Of a DNA stretch of 64,000 nucleotides, positions 25,927-40,007 are shown piece by piece. Origin of the DNA: Coniferiporia sulphurascens (taxonomy: Eukaryota; Basidiomycota; Agaricomycetes; Hymenochaetales; Hymenochaetaceae); assembly GCA_002794785.1 (NCBI GenBank), contig NBBA01000010.1, positions 744,001 to 808,000 on the forward strand. The letters are read 5' to 3'. A model generated the notes under the pieces. It was not told the DNA's origin and did not search any database. It saw nothing but the letters and a program-made list of their open reading frames with translations. The translations under genes and the position numbers were made by a program. Position 1 is the first letter of the stretch, and every line of letters begins with the position of its first letter.

Positions 25927-27713
25927 ATGTCTGCTGTAACAAGTCCATCTGCATCCTCTTCGTGAGTCACCCCTAGATAATTTTGCGAGGAAATAGCTGA
26001 GGAAATCTCCTATCAAGAACCGGTGTTGGCAGTGGCCAGGACTGGCGGTCAGGCCTCCGCCCACCGCCAAAAGATGAACGGCCTCAAACTGAGGACGTAA
26101 CGGCGACGAAGGGCATGGAGTTCGAGGACATGTTCCTCCGCCGCGAGCTTCTCATGGGTATCTTCGAAGCCGGTTTTGAGCGCCCCTCCCCTATACAGGA
26201 GGAGGCCATCCCTGTTGCACTCAGCAAACGCGACATCCTCGCCCGCGCAAAGAACGGCACTGGCAAGACCGCTGCGTTCGTCATCCCGACCCTCCAGCAA
26301 ATTGACGTAACAAAGAATAAGATCCAGGCCCTCCTCCTCGTGCCTACTCGTGAGCTTGCGCTCCAGACGGCGCAGGTCTGTAAAATCCTCGGCAAACACC
26401 TGGGCGCAAACGTGATGGTTACCACTGGCGGCACAACGCTCAAGGACGATATTATTCGTCTGTCTGAAACCGTGCATGTCCTTGTTGGCACCCCCGGACG
26501 CATCCTTGATCTTGCTGGCAAGGGCGTCGCAGACCTTAGCGAATGTCCCGTCTTTGTTATGGACGAGGCAGACAAACTTCTCTCTCCCGAATTCACTCCC
26601 GTAATGGAGCAACTACTTTCGTACCTTCCCGACACTCGTCAGGTCATGCTTTTCAGCGCGACATTCCCCATGATCGTTAAAGACTTTAAGGTATGTCACC
26701 TTATCTGTCTCGATGCTTTTTCTGTACTTATCGCTGGCTGGTCAGGACAAACATATGGATTCACCATACGAAATTAATCTTATGGATGAGCTCACATTAC
26801 GCGGTGTCACACAATATTATGCCTTTGTTGAAGAAAGACAGAAAGTGCATTGCTTAAATACGCTTTTCTCCAAGGTGAGCAAAGAAGTGATCTGATATTT
26901 GATGCCCTCTAAAAAAGCGAATAGCTCCAAATTAATCAATCAATCATTTTCTGCAACTCGACCAACCGCGTTGAGCTGCTCGCGAAAAAAGTGACCGAGC
27001 TGGGATACTCCTGTTTTTACTCGCATGCGAAGATGTTGCAGTCGCATCGCAATCGAGTTTTCCACGATTTCCGCAATGGCGTGTGCCGTAATCTCGTTTG
27101 CTCCGATCTGCTCACGCGCGGTATCGATATTCAAGCCGTCAACGTTGTCATCAACTTCGATTTCCCCAAGAACAGCGAAACCTACCTTCATCGTATCGGA
27201 CGCTCAGGGCGCTTTGGCCACCTGGGTCTCGCGATTAACCTCATAACGTACGAGGATCGCTTCAACCTCTATAAGATCGAACAGGAGCTGGGCACCGAGA
27301 TCCAGCCGATCCCGCAGCAGATTGATAGAAGCCTGTATGTTGCGCCGACCGCCATGGACGAACCGGCCGGGCAGACGCCCACCCCTCAGAAGGAAAAGAT
27401 TCAACAGGTTCAGCAGCAGCAATCACAACCCCCTCAAATCCAACAGAATGGCAGTCAGCAACAAAGACAACCTCAGGCCGCTCGTCCGCAGGCAGTCGCA
27501 CCTGCACCTCAACAGCAGGTTATCTATCAGAGCAATGGGCAGGCCCAGCCGCGGACTGTCCCGAACGGTCCGACAGTAGCGCAGCTGCAGCAGCAACAGG
27601 CACAACAGCAGCAACAGTACGCAGCGGCGCGTAACCAGCAGTATCAGGCTTACGCAGTAGGCCCCGGTATGGCCGCCCCACGTGGTGGAGCAGCACCACC
27701 TGTGCGCCGATGA
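25927..27713 (+). CDS. DHH1: DEAD-box RNA helicase Dhh1 (DDX6 family)
   Basis: A cytoplasmic ATP-dependent RNA helicase of P-bodies that represses translation and activates decapping with Pat1, Edc3 and the Ccr4-Not complex. Exons 25927-25961, 26018-26690, 26746-26874 and 26925-27713 give 541 residues. All helicase motifs are visible: Q-motif [18 protein letters not shown], Ia [57 protein letters not shown] and [30 protein letters not shown] upstream of the Q-motif and [16 protein letters not shown] after the core are typical of the DDX6 group. The last about 120 residues are rich in Gln, Pro and Ala with several Gln runs, a feature linked with condensate formation in fungal Dhh1. Confidence 0.96.
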
Positions 27714-28282
27714 CTGGAGCTTACTGCGTGATGTGTTTCGATGGGAGAGAGTTTTGAGGCAGGAGAGTGAGGTGGGGAGGGGAGGGGAGAGGAGATTCAT
27801 TCCTTAGTACAGCACGACATACTTCAACACCGACTTAATGGGAACCTTGTGCGTTTGGGGGTGGCACTTTGACCGTGTTTGCAGCGCTTTCATATTTGTG
27901 TATTAACTAGCCCCAGTCCGCTTCTGCTGGGTATCGGCCTTCCAACCATTTTGCTCTACGTAGTTTTGACCGTACTCTTGGCCTCCCCGCTGCACCCTAT
28001 TACCTTATTGTTGCCTTAAACGTTACGCAACCGCCCTTCCTTTTCGTATTCGTGTCCCGTTGTCGTCGTTGTCGTAGCTAGTGTGAAGGAACAAGGAATA
28101 TCTCCCCAAAAGAAAAGTTCGGCCGTCTCATTTGAGTTGCCATTTTTAATTTGGAATTGATCGTGCGGAACCGAGCCTTTTACGCGACAGCGTCGGGAAT
28201 ATTTCGAACGTATGGAACGGTCTTTGGCCAAGTTCGTCGACCATCGTGCCCATCCCCCTGTTCGAGAAAATCTCGTTTATGG
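27714..28282. other. Intergenic between + strand genes
   Basis: About 570 bases. The glycosyltransferase frame stays open back to about 28151 without an ATG, so the start could be extended only through an unseen exon. No other gene signal was seen. Confidence 0.4.
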
Positions 28283-29921
28283 ATGCATGAAGGACTCGCT
28301 CTACACAGAAACGCCCGTCACGACAACTACGAGCGCAGCGCCCTTGACTTGATCGAGGAAAAGGACGCACTACTCGACACGATCGAGGGTTTATTGGGTG
28401 ACGAACTCGAGACTGAGAGAGAGAAACCTCTCGTCACGAGGTTCACGACCGGAATCGTCTCAGTGTTCCCTGGTCTGCTCGCCATGACCCGGCCGCGCAC
28501 CGGCTCAGTGCGTCTCCCGCTCTACGAGCAGCGCGCACCTCGACTTCGCAATGCCTCCCCGCCGAAAGTGCGACGAAAACGCTCGACGCTTTTGCACCAG
28601 TTAAAATACTCCAGCCTCTGGCGCCCGCGCACACTCAGACAGGGCGTAAAATTGCTCGCTGCCGTCTCTGCCTTTGTACTGCTCATCGTCTACTGGTTCT
28701 GGGAGCTGCACGTCGAGGTCGCTTTTTATGCACGCAGTTGGGTCGCGAGCGAGGTCGCCCCCGTGGAGCCGCTCACCGGCTGTTTCGAGCCCTCGAGGCT
28801 GTCGCCCAAGTACAACATGACCCGGGCGCGGATGCCGAAGCGCACAGAGGTACAGGCCGGGCTGTCCATGCGGCTGGGTATGGACTGCTACGATTTTGCG
28901 AGCACCGTACAGCCCGCGCCTCGCCGTGCGCCGCTTCCGGGAGAGCCGCCCCCGGAACGCACGAACTTTCACACGTATTGGCGCTCGGATCTCGTGCCGT
29001 TCGGTGAACGCCAGGAGTGGATGGTCAAGTCTTTCTTTGCGACGCAGGACCTCACGCACGCGCGTCTCATCCTATGGTCGAATGGCGACTTGCGCGGCAA
29101 CGAGTTTGTGCGTAAATGGGTACGCAGGTACCCCGAGGCGTTCCAACTCAGGGTGGTCGATGTAGAGAGCCTGGCGAAGGGGACGGCACTCGAGGGGAGC
29201 GAGCTGCTTTATACGAAGGACAGCAAGGCTTGGGTGGACGGCGACCTCGTGCGGTTGCTGGTGACATGGGCGTATGGAGGCGTTTGGGTTGATATGGACT
29301 CGCTACTGACGCGCGATTTGTCGCCGTTGATCGAACATGAATTTGTAACTCAATGGGATTGCTACGGTATGTGTTTCTTCCCTTAACCTGGTCTTGCACT
29401 AACGGTTTCTGCGGCACCCAGATAAAATCTATCAGCCGTTTAATGGTGCAGTCATGCACTTTCTTCAACACTCCCCTTATCTCTGCGAGGCTTTCGAAAT
29501 CATGGCACGTTCACCCCCTCCGCGGAGTGGGACGACGGAATGGGGTTCGCTGTTGTACTACAAACTCTGGCGGCGGCTCATCTCAGCGGGCATCGCGCCA
29601 TTCAAGGTGCTCCCGTTCTGCTTCACCGACGGGCGCTCGTGCAGACTGGATAACAGATTACCAGACCCGTTTGCGAAGGATGGCAAGACGTGGGGAAGCA
29701 CGTTTGGCTTGCACGAGGGAGGTCCACTTGATCAGGTACTCGGGAAGGTCTTCTCCGTTCACCTCCATAACCAATGGCATAGGCCTTTCCCTCGTAACGG
29801 TTGGGTCGAGCGCCTCCTCCTTAGGCGCTACGACCGCGCATTAGGCATCGAATCCCCGTCACATCCACACCTCCATCCACGGAAAAACTCAGAGCAGCGT
29901 TTCCAAAGGGATGACGACTAA
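28283..29921 (+). CDS. Type II membrane glycosyltransferase with DXD motif (GT32-like)
   Basis: Probable Golgi glycosyltransferase of the DXD sugar-binding group (OCH1/GT32-like), transferring a sugar from a nucleotide donor onto glycans or lipids. Exons 28283-29366 and 29422-29921 give 527 residues. A cytosolic N-terminal segment of about 110 residues precedes one membrane helix (LLAAVSAFVLLIVYWFW, about 113-131), so the catalytic part is lumenal. The catalytic core has TYWRSDLVPF near 250, ARLILWSNGDL and the family-defining YGGVWVDMDSLL with the metal-binding DMD. HEFVTQWDCY..IYQPFNGAVMHF follows, and then the conserved VHLHNQWHRPFP close to the end. The Met at 28283 is the first in-frame ATG. 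Substrate and linkage cannot be told from sequence. Confidence 0.8.
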
Positions 29922-30817
29922 AAAGGAGGCACAGAGGCCCCAGCTCAGTGTAGCGGGCACGGCTTATCACGAAACTCGCGCAGACGTATAGAGCTCCTTT
30001 TTTATTACTGGTTCCCCTCCTTCTGTCCTGCTACCTGACGAACTGGGTCTTGACGATTTTATCTTTATGCTAGACGAGCTGCTACACGTTTTGATCGGGA
30101 GGCGTACAATGAACGACGATTTCGCACAGAGCCCGACCCAGGCCGTACACATGTTTGCTACATGTTATACCCCCGCACTGTAAGGGAAGCCGGCTCCGTC
30201 CTCTTTTTTTCCTTTCTACCGTGGCGTTGTATTTTAATGTAGCATACGCTGCGTCGCGAGCCGACTATTATATTTTACGACTTACGCTCGAACCCTCCCG
30301 CCATTTTCCTCCCTCCTCTTATAGTAGTACATGAAGTCGAACCTGTTGGAGATTTCATCCGCCAATACTTACATGGATAGTAGTCTTTGGGCTTACACTA
30401 TAGTACTCTCGGTTGTCCTGTCGGCCAGCTATTAAAAGGATATTTTCGTCAATGCTCTGTTGTTTTTTCCTGGTATTTGTGAGCTTGTTTGGCTGAGCGT
30501 GCGTCTGACGGAGGGCTCGATCCAAACTTATTGAGCGACGGAGGTTTATATCGAGGTCATGTGGGAGTCAGTAGGCTGTCTGTGTGTATTCTCTGGAGCT
30601 CTTGAAGTGCTTAAACTTGATATTCGGGTCTGATTGACCTCCTCGTTTGTACCCACCTTTGCCTATTACAGTAGCGCTAAATAAGAATCTCAGGTTTTCC
30701 ACGCATTCTCAAATAGAGAAAGTTGAGGAACACAGCGTTGTTCAAGTTCTTTTCGTAAACATGTGACCATCAGTTAGTATAGAAGATATGTTCTGTATAG
30801 TTCGCAGACGCTAAATT
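29922..30817. other. Intergenic between convergent genes
   Basis: About 900 bases between the glycosyltransferase (+) and the CBM1 gene (-). I see no coding signal. Confidence 0.5.
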
Positions 30818-31911
30818 TTAGTCGACAGCAGTCGCGCCGTTGTAGTAGTTGAGCGTTTGGTCTGCGCATCCGGCCGGCGTCATGTAATCATACCTGGCCG
30901 GAGACCGCCAATGTCAGAGACGTCATATGAGGAAGGGTAATGCTTTCAACTTACGCGCCAAGATTGATGTACACGCCTGGAACGCCTGTTCCGCATGCGA
31001 GGAATGCGCCGATGTCCTGACGCGGGATGCTAGCGGCGGTCCAGGTGAGTCCGTCACCCTGGAAGGCCCATGTGCCCGTTTCTTCCTGCGTCGTAGCAAA
31101 GTATGTCGGAAGGTACGTGGCAGTCGAGGCCGTTGTCGTGTTGACTTATATACGTATACTTATAATAAGTACGAAAATATTATGAATTGAGGCAAGCCAT
31201 GCTTACCGTTTAGGTAGAGGACACTTCCATCGGCAAGCTGTTGTTCGACCTGCCCGTTGTTCAGCTGGAACTGGGCGGCAATAGTGTAGGAGCCGAGTAC
31301 AGCAGGGCCTGGTGTACCAGATACTGCAGATTGAAGGTACGTATGGAAGTTGGGTTCTTCCTGAATGACATAATCTTCTGTCAGCATGTAGGGAACAAAA
31401 TATGGACACAGAATATGAGTAACCCACATCAGCGCGGACCCAGAGATTATCCGTAAGGAGGGTAGCCCCTGTCGGCCCTGCGGTGGCGGTCCCCGACGGG
31501 ATTGATGAAGTCACACCACCGCCAGTGGAGGTTGCGCTGGTGGTCTATGCAAGCTATCAAGGTTTGAAGGAAAGGTCCTTTTTGAGCAAACGTACCGATC
31601 TCGGTGGGCTCGTGGACGATGAAGCGGTTCCTTGGAGACACTAGTGAACATTAGTGGGGGTGTATATGTATTTGACCAGTGTACCGGGGTTTACCTGGCT
31701 GTAATATTCGCCGTTGGCAGTGCACACCCATCCTGAGGGACACGTAGTCGGTCCGGTCCAACCTATACCGCCGCACTAACGACCATAATGGAAATAAGTA
31801 AACGCCTTTGACAAAAAAAGCTGCTCCACGCACCTGGCCCCAGTCCGGGGCAGTGGTTTGAGCGGTAGCACCTGTCAAGAGCGCAGCAGCGATGGCGAAT
31901 TTCCTGAGCAT
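30818..31911 (-). CDS. Secreted CBM1 (cellulose-binding) protein with uncharacterised C-terminal domain
   Basis: A small extracellular protein likely to bind plant cell-wall cellulose. Seven exons (31911-31834, 31775-31695, 31640-31596, 31544-31424, 31377-31207, 31144-30955, 30893-30818) give 253 residues. Residues 1-18 ([18 protein letters not shown]) form a signal peptide. The CBM1 module occupies about residues 22-55: [19 protein letters not shown] then EYYSQC, with the conserved cysteines and the aromatic binding residues Trp and Tyr-Tyr. A Ser/Thr-rich linker follows (about 58-85). The remaining 165 residues ([49 protein letters not shown]) match no catalytic family I know. I recall similar domains in polypore secretomes, but no activity. 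Exon 4 uses the weak donor GTTACT, required by phase. Confidence 0.85.
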
Positions 31912-31956
31912 TATCGACGAGCGGGCTTCAATAAGAAATAGCAGGACATCGAGGCT

Positions 31957-31966
31957 CTTATATATG
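31957..31966 (-). promoter_or_regulatory. TATA box of the CBM1 gene
   Basis: On the minus strand the sequence TATATAAG lies about 45-55 nt upstream of the ATG at 31911. This strong TATA element fits a highly inducible secreted-protein gene; the housekeeping genes nearby show none. Confidence 0.55.
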
Positions 31967-32712
31967 CTGAGGAATTTTTACTTGCTGCATCCTTCAGAGA
32001 CGGATAAGTGTCGGAGGTGCGGAGACTGCTAAGGTCGCCACGAGACCAAGGTCGGAGGTCTGGACGCGCTGAGTCGGATGCCACAGGCGAAGCTGTTCAA
32101 GACTAATAAACACCTGTGCAGCTCTGATCCCTTTGATGTTAATTATCGGTGAATCTTCGAGTTCCAGCGGGACTAGTTGCACCAGCGCGGAGACTCGGAG
32201 TGGCATAAGAGGGTTTGCGAACTGTCGACGTAGCATCATCACGGACTCGAACGTCCGAGATTCCGGCCGTTAGCTTCTACGCAATTTACGTCTCTTCTTT
32301 GTTTACAGAACAAGGGACCGTTGAGGATTTTGGAATGGCCATTCTTATTTGATAATATTTCCTTAGGCTGCCAGCGTTCTGCCTCAGCCTTGCAGTCTTC
32401 GAAGGGGGTTTTAAGCCAGTAGTCCAACGGCGTCCAGCAGTTCTCCGAGAAATCGAGAAAAGCTCAATTCAGATTCGATGGTGAATATTTGCGGCAGTGA
32501 TCGTTGTTGCATTCACTTGAGACCTGCCGCGGACTACAAATGCGATAAACTCCAATCCTCTGCTCTCGGTGGCGTGTAAAACTTTTTCTCCATATCGGGG
32601 CAGTACAGCTATGTCCAACTTCACCTTGAGGAAAGGGCGACTCAGTTTTCTTCAGAGCATCATCAACAGGAGCTCGCTCACAAACCAACTCGCACGCATA
32701 CCGACAATTTTT
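31967..32712. other. Divergent intergenic region CBM1 gene / RRM-like gene
   Basis: About 750 bases carrying both upstream regions. Short ORFs on both strands have no recognisable product. A CGGAC-type inverted repeat lies near 32241-32257 (see rejected tRNA). Confidence 0.4.
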
Positions 32713-35700
32713 ATGGCTGAGCTTGGCTACACACGACAAACGCCTATTGTAATTGATGACGACGACGACGACGACAGTGTCCCACAGCCGTACCGCGCAA
32801 ATTCCAACAATATTTCAGAACAGGGTCGGGCGGGACAAGTCCTGGGCAGCGCTCTCAATCTTAAGGCAAATATGTCAGCTTCTAACGGCTGGGTGGGGCA
32901 CAGCGTTTCTACAAATCTCAGCTCGACTCCTCTTCCGCCAGGACCTGCCGACGGAGGGGCTGACATACAGGTCGAAACTGGTAAGTGCCTTGTGCGATCC
33001 TCTCTTTCGCACCTTCACACGATGTTGGGTTTCTAGGACTTCCTCGAGCAACGCAAGCGCAGCCTCTAGGTAGCTCGATCATGAGCAACACTCCTTCCCT
33101 CAAGCGTAAGCGAAATGATGAAGACATTGAGAGCACCAGCTGCCAGATGCCGCGGGCGTTCGAGGCTGCTGCGAGTGGACCTGTTGTAGTCAGCACCCCC
33201 GTTCAGCTCCCTGGATCGGTTCCCTTTACTGGACTATCGAAGACACAACGTAAGAAGTTACGCAAGCGTCAAAGGGCTGAAGAGTTGTTAGCAGTTTCTC
33301 GGGCGGGTTTACTGCCAGTGCCGATGTCAGAGACAATTATGCTTCCCGCCGAGGCCATCTTAGGCTATAGCGCTCAGCATCGTGCAAGCGGTCCTTATGC
33401 AGAAAGTACTTTTAATGATGCATCCATCCGATCTGGCCCTTCTTTTACCGGTCCTGCTACATTGCTTGGTCCCTCAGTACAGCCTCAGCCAGCTCCTCTC
33501 TCTTTTTCGATGCTGTCTGAGCGTTTCATGCGTCAGCCTACGGATATCGTGAATACCGTAGCTGATACCTCCGTATTAAAGCCTAGTCTCCAAGAGGCTT
33601 CCTCTCGGCCGCATTATTCGGAGCCTGTGCCCATTCAACCGCCTAAACCTCCAGCAGCAGACTTTAGCAAGAACCTCTTCGGGCCAAGGTCCAGAGTCGC
33701 TGGTAGTTTTGCTCCAGCTGGCTCTGGCCATGGACTTTTCCCTCTCACGCCCGACCAATATGTTCCACACGCTCCCGAATGCACGCTCATCATGGAGTCT
33801 ATGCCCAAGAAATTTCGTACGCTTGAATTTGTTCTGCAATGGTGCAAGGATACTGGTACGGAGGACGATCCACCGCCGCTGCATATTGATGTGACACGCA
33901 AATTGGGCAAAGCTCTGATCGAGTTCAAGTCGCGCGAGCGTGCGATCCGCGCGTTCAATAGCCCAAAGCTAATCAATAAAGATGGTCGCGAACAGATTAC
34001 TTTGTATTGGTATCGTCCGAGGGGTTTAGAGCCATCCCTTTCTTTACCTATTCAGCCCCCTCAACCTCTCCAGGCGCCGCCAGCTATTCCACCCCCACCT
34101 CCGTCTGTACAAACTTCCCGTCATCCGCCAAGTCCCGATCTGCCTGTCAATAATGTGCGCTTAGCTGAAAACGCGCAAGATGATATGGAGGAAGGGGAGA
34201 TCAGTGAAGTTCCTGAGTCGAACGAACGTCATACTCATGCTTATCCTAATAAGCGAGGCCTTGCATCAAGCAGTGTTTCATCAACTTCCGGGGGACACAA
34301 TCGTTTCACTGGCTCTAATGTTCAGACCTCTCGCAGGAAACCGTGGGGCGACACCTTCAGTCCCCCGAGGCTCCCGACCATGCCTGCACCGCTGTGGATG
34401 CCAGGACCTAACCGTGTAATTCCGAGTATTCAGATGGAACGATCTCACCAATGGATGAACGAGCGCTCGTCTTCTGTGGCGGCCGGGGGTGCACCCGCTC
34501 CGCTGGCGGCTCCTCGCGCAGACGAGATTACAAGTCATAGACCTGAACATGTCCTCCCGATGCTTGAAAGTCAAGAGGAGTTTTTCGCGGGCGCCATGGA
34601 TGGATCATTAGCCTTAGCGCAGTCTGAGTCTGTTGGATCTTCTCTACAGGATTACTCATCGTTAGCAGTCGACGTGAACATGGATGTGGACACTCAGCAA
34701 ACTAGTGGTCCTGCGATTCTAACGGATCCCTTGCGAGGAACGCATGCATTATCGACTTCCCGCGAAGTCCCGCCCCATTTACAGGGTGAATTGGCGATGG
34801 GGAGGGGTGACCGAGTTATGTCATCTACAAGTCCAAAAATGAGACGCGGTGTGATAGGGGACGATGCGAGCACCGTTGTGCAGGAAGCTGGCTTTGATAC
34901 GCCAATAGTGCCGTCAAAAGCTGACGTCATAGCGGACAGGCTATCAGAGCTTCGTCAACGCGTACTTGCGAGCAAGAAGAAGAGGAGAGAATCACCTCCC
35001 GCGTCCGTTTGTGCAGGTAATAACCCTTCAGCGTTACCACCCTCCCAAAATCGCCCTTCCACAAAGGATATCGTTGCTGTTGCATCTACCACTCCCCTCA
35101 CCTCGTCTACCAATTCCTTTGGCTCGTCCGACTCTTTATTTTTGAAACTATCTTCGAACTCGAGCATCTCATCTGCTTCGGCTCCGTCCACCACACCCGA
35201 TAGCGTGCCCATTCCCAAATCAGCCTCGTACTTCGACAATCTGGCAACGGCATTTCTTCAAGATATTATAGGCACCGCCCAATCTTCTCCAGCAGCTGAC
35301 GCAGACCCCTCAAGTACTACAACAGAACGGGTACCGATTGACTCGAAGACGGTTTTACAAAATAAGCAGAAGCGTCTAGAGCAGCACATAGTCGACATGA
35401 GGCAGCTGATGGGTCGGCTTGGTTCGGCTTTGACAAAGGCGGAGAAAGACGAAGTCATGAGCAATATTCGGTTATCGCAGAGGTGCGTAACCAGCCTTGC
35501 CCATCCTCGCCTTTTGATTCCCTTCGTAATCTTTCTCGACCTTCTTTTCTTGTTATTTAACACCAGGACTTTTGACGCGGAAAACGCAGCCGCAGATGCT
35601 GCGCTAAAGCGTATGGCGACGGCGGTCAGAACCAAGATCACACCGCCTGTCCGCTGGCCGCGAGTCAAGCAAGATCAATTGGTGTTGTTAGTTAGCGACA

Positions 35701-35738
35701 GTGAAGATGATGCATGTGACTCTGGAGACGACGGGTGA
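32713..35738 (+). CDS. Disordered protein with an RRM-like fold and C-terminal coiled coil
   Basis: Probable RNA-associated nuclear protein; function unknown. Exons 32713-32980, 33037-35482 and 35567-35738 give 961 residues in phase. The N-terminus has an acidic run (VIDDDDDDDSV), then basic clusters (LKRKRNDED, KTQRKKLRKRQRAEELL) that look like nuclear localisation signals. At about residues 340-420, CTLIMESMPKKFRTLEFV ... KLGKALIEFKSRERAIRAFN ... ITLYWYRP has the beta-alpha-beta spacing of an RRM. A Pro-rich stretch and long Ser/Pro-rich disorder follow. A helical segment near 830-880 (LQNKQKRLEQHIVDMRQL) resembles the coiled coil next to the RRM in RBM26/27-type proteins. The C-terminus is acidic (SDSEDDACDSGDDG). 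The RRM call is by pattern only. Confidence 0.7.
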
Positions 35739-37254
35739 AAACCCGTCTGTCTTAGGGCTTACATTATTCATTCTTCACTGTTCGCGGTAAGGTTTCTGGT
35801 GATAAAATTTACTCAGTTTCTACTCTTGCTCCCTCTTTTTCTACACTCTGGATCTCAACATCACATACACAAGCAATAATGTGTACGCATCACGGTATTT
35901 GACAGTAATCTTTTCCGGCTCTTCGTTTTGGTTTAAGACCTGTGGTTTTCAGTACCGACATCTACGTTTTCCGTCCATACCCCGTCTGGTGCGTCACCCA
36001 CCTTCCTATCGCACCCTTGCCCAAGTCTACTGACATCCACCTCCGCACGAACCACAGGAATATTCCGCATTATCCTACGATACCCGGACACAGACACGGA
36101 CAGACCCCGTGCCGACTCCTGAGCATCCCCGCAATTCTACGTGTCCCTTGTTAGAGGACATATATTTTCCTCTGTCTCTCGGCTGTGCCCGATAAAGCGC
36201 ACCGAGCGGCTTGCTCAACCGCAAGCCGGGAAGTGTTCGCTTGTCGTTGCATATGCTTCGTAGACCTGCCTCCCTGTCTATAAAGTTACCTCGCACACTT
36301 TTTTGTATTTATTATACTACGGAATATGGATCCTTTTACTGGTTCTAATGACACCGCGAATGATTGTCTACTCTTTTTGGGGTTGCCTAAGTGTTAGTTG
36401 TGGTCCTTCTGAGAAGACAGAAAGAAAAAAACATTAATTGTGTGTGCAAAAAAATTGTTTGGTTTTTGAGTTCAAAAGGCCCGGGTTTCTGTAGTCATAT
36501 TGACTGATCTTGCTCTGTGAGTGAGGATACGAGCCCGAGACTCCGGCCACTGGCATAAGCACAGCCTGAGGATCGTGCTTGCAGAACGGCGCCCTCAGGC
36601 TGTTCCCGCCGGACAACCACCCCCGCTGTCCTAATTATGTATCACTAGTACTGTATCACTGCAGTGCATCAGAGTCAGACAAGTCCGGAAGGTAAAGCAG
36701 AAAAAACCGAAGAGTAGACTGCCCCTACTAGCGAGTCCGAGTCCCAAGGACTTCAACGAACCATTTCCATACTATACATAAACACCATGTACTATGCAAT
36801 ATGTACCGTGGCTCAGGCAGCGTTGTGTGCTGAAGTTACAGGCTACAGCGTTTCGAATCCTAATGCCAGTGCATGAATGCCAACGTTGCTTGAGGAGGTG
36901 CATGGTTCTCTTCCGTCGATTCTCACTTGTCACCCCCAGGTAGTCCCCAAATACTGCCTTTTACTATACATATATGCCGCCCTTTGCTTGCCGCACGCAC
37001 GTCAGACAGCCAAAACGAAGATGAAAAAAAATGAATAGTAAGAGCAACAAAGAAGAAGACAGGTGACGAAGAGGACCGAGAGTTACTACCCAACAGGGTA
37101 AACAGGACAATATGAAGTGGGAGGATGGAGGGGCGGGGGATAAAACTACTCTTTTTTCTCTCTCTTTCCGTTCTACGAGGGTTAGTTAGTCTGCGCCCCC
37201 ACAGCCTATTTAAAAAAAGGGAGAGAAGGTCATCAATAAAAACCGACTCAACCG
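35739..37254. other. Intergenic between convergent genes
   Basis: 1.5 kb between the RRM-like gene (+) and SEC23 (-). ORF 36923-37258 on the minus strand runs into the SEC23 stop region and is Ser/Phe-rich noise. No gene is supported. Confidence 0.45.

Positions 37255-40007
<2,753 letters not shown>

Noticed and set aside
26049..26635. Two long minus-strand ORFs opposite Dhh1
   Set aside because: They are mirror frames of a strongly biased, highly conserved helicase coding sequence.
32236..32262. Possible tRNA T-arm (GTTCGAGTCC on the minus strand)
   Set aside because: The B-box-like motif sits in a CGGAC/GTCCG inverted repeat with a six-base loop. No D-arm, anticodon arm or acceptor stem can be built around it.
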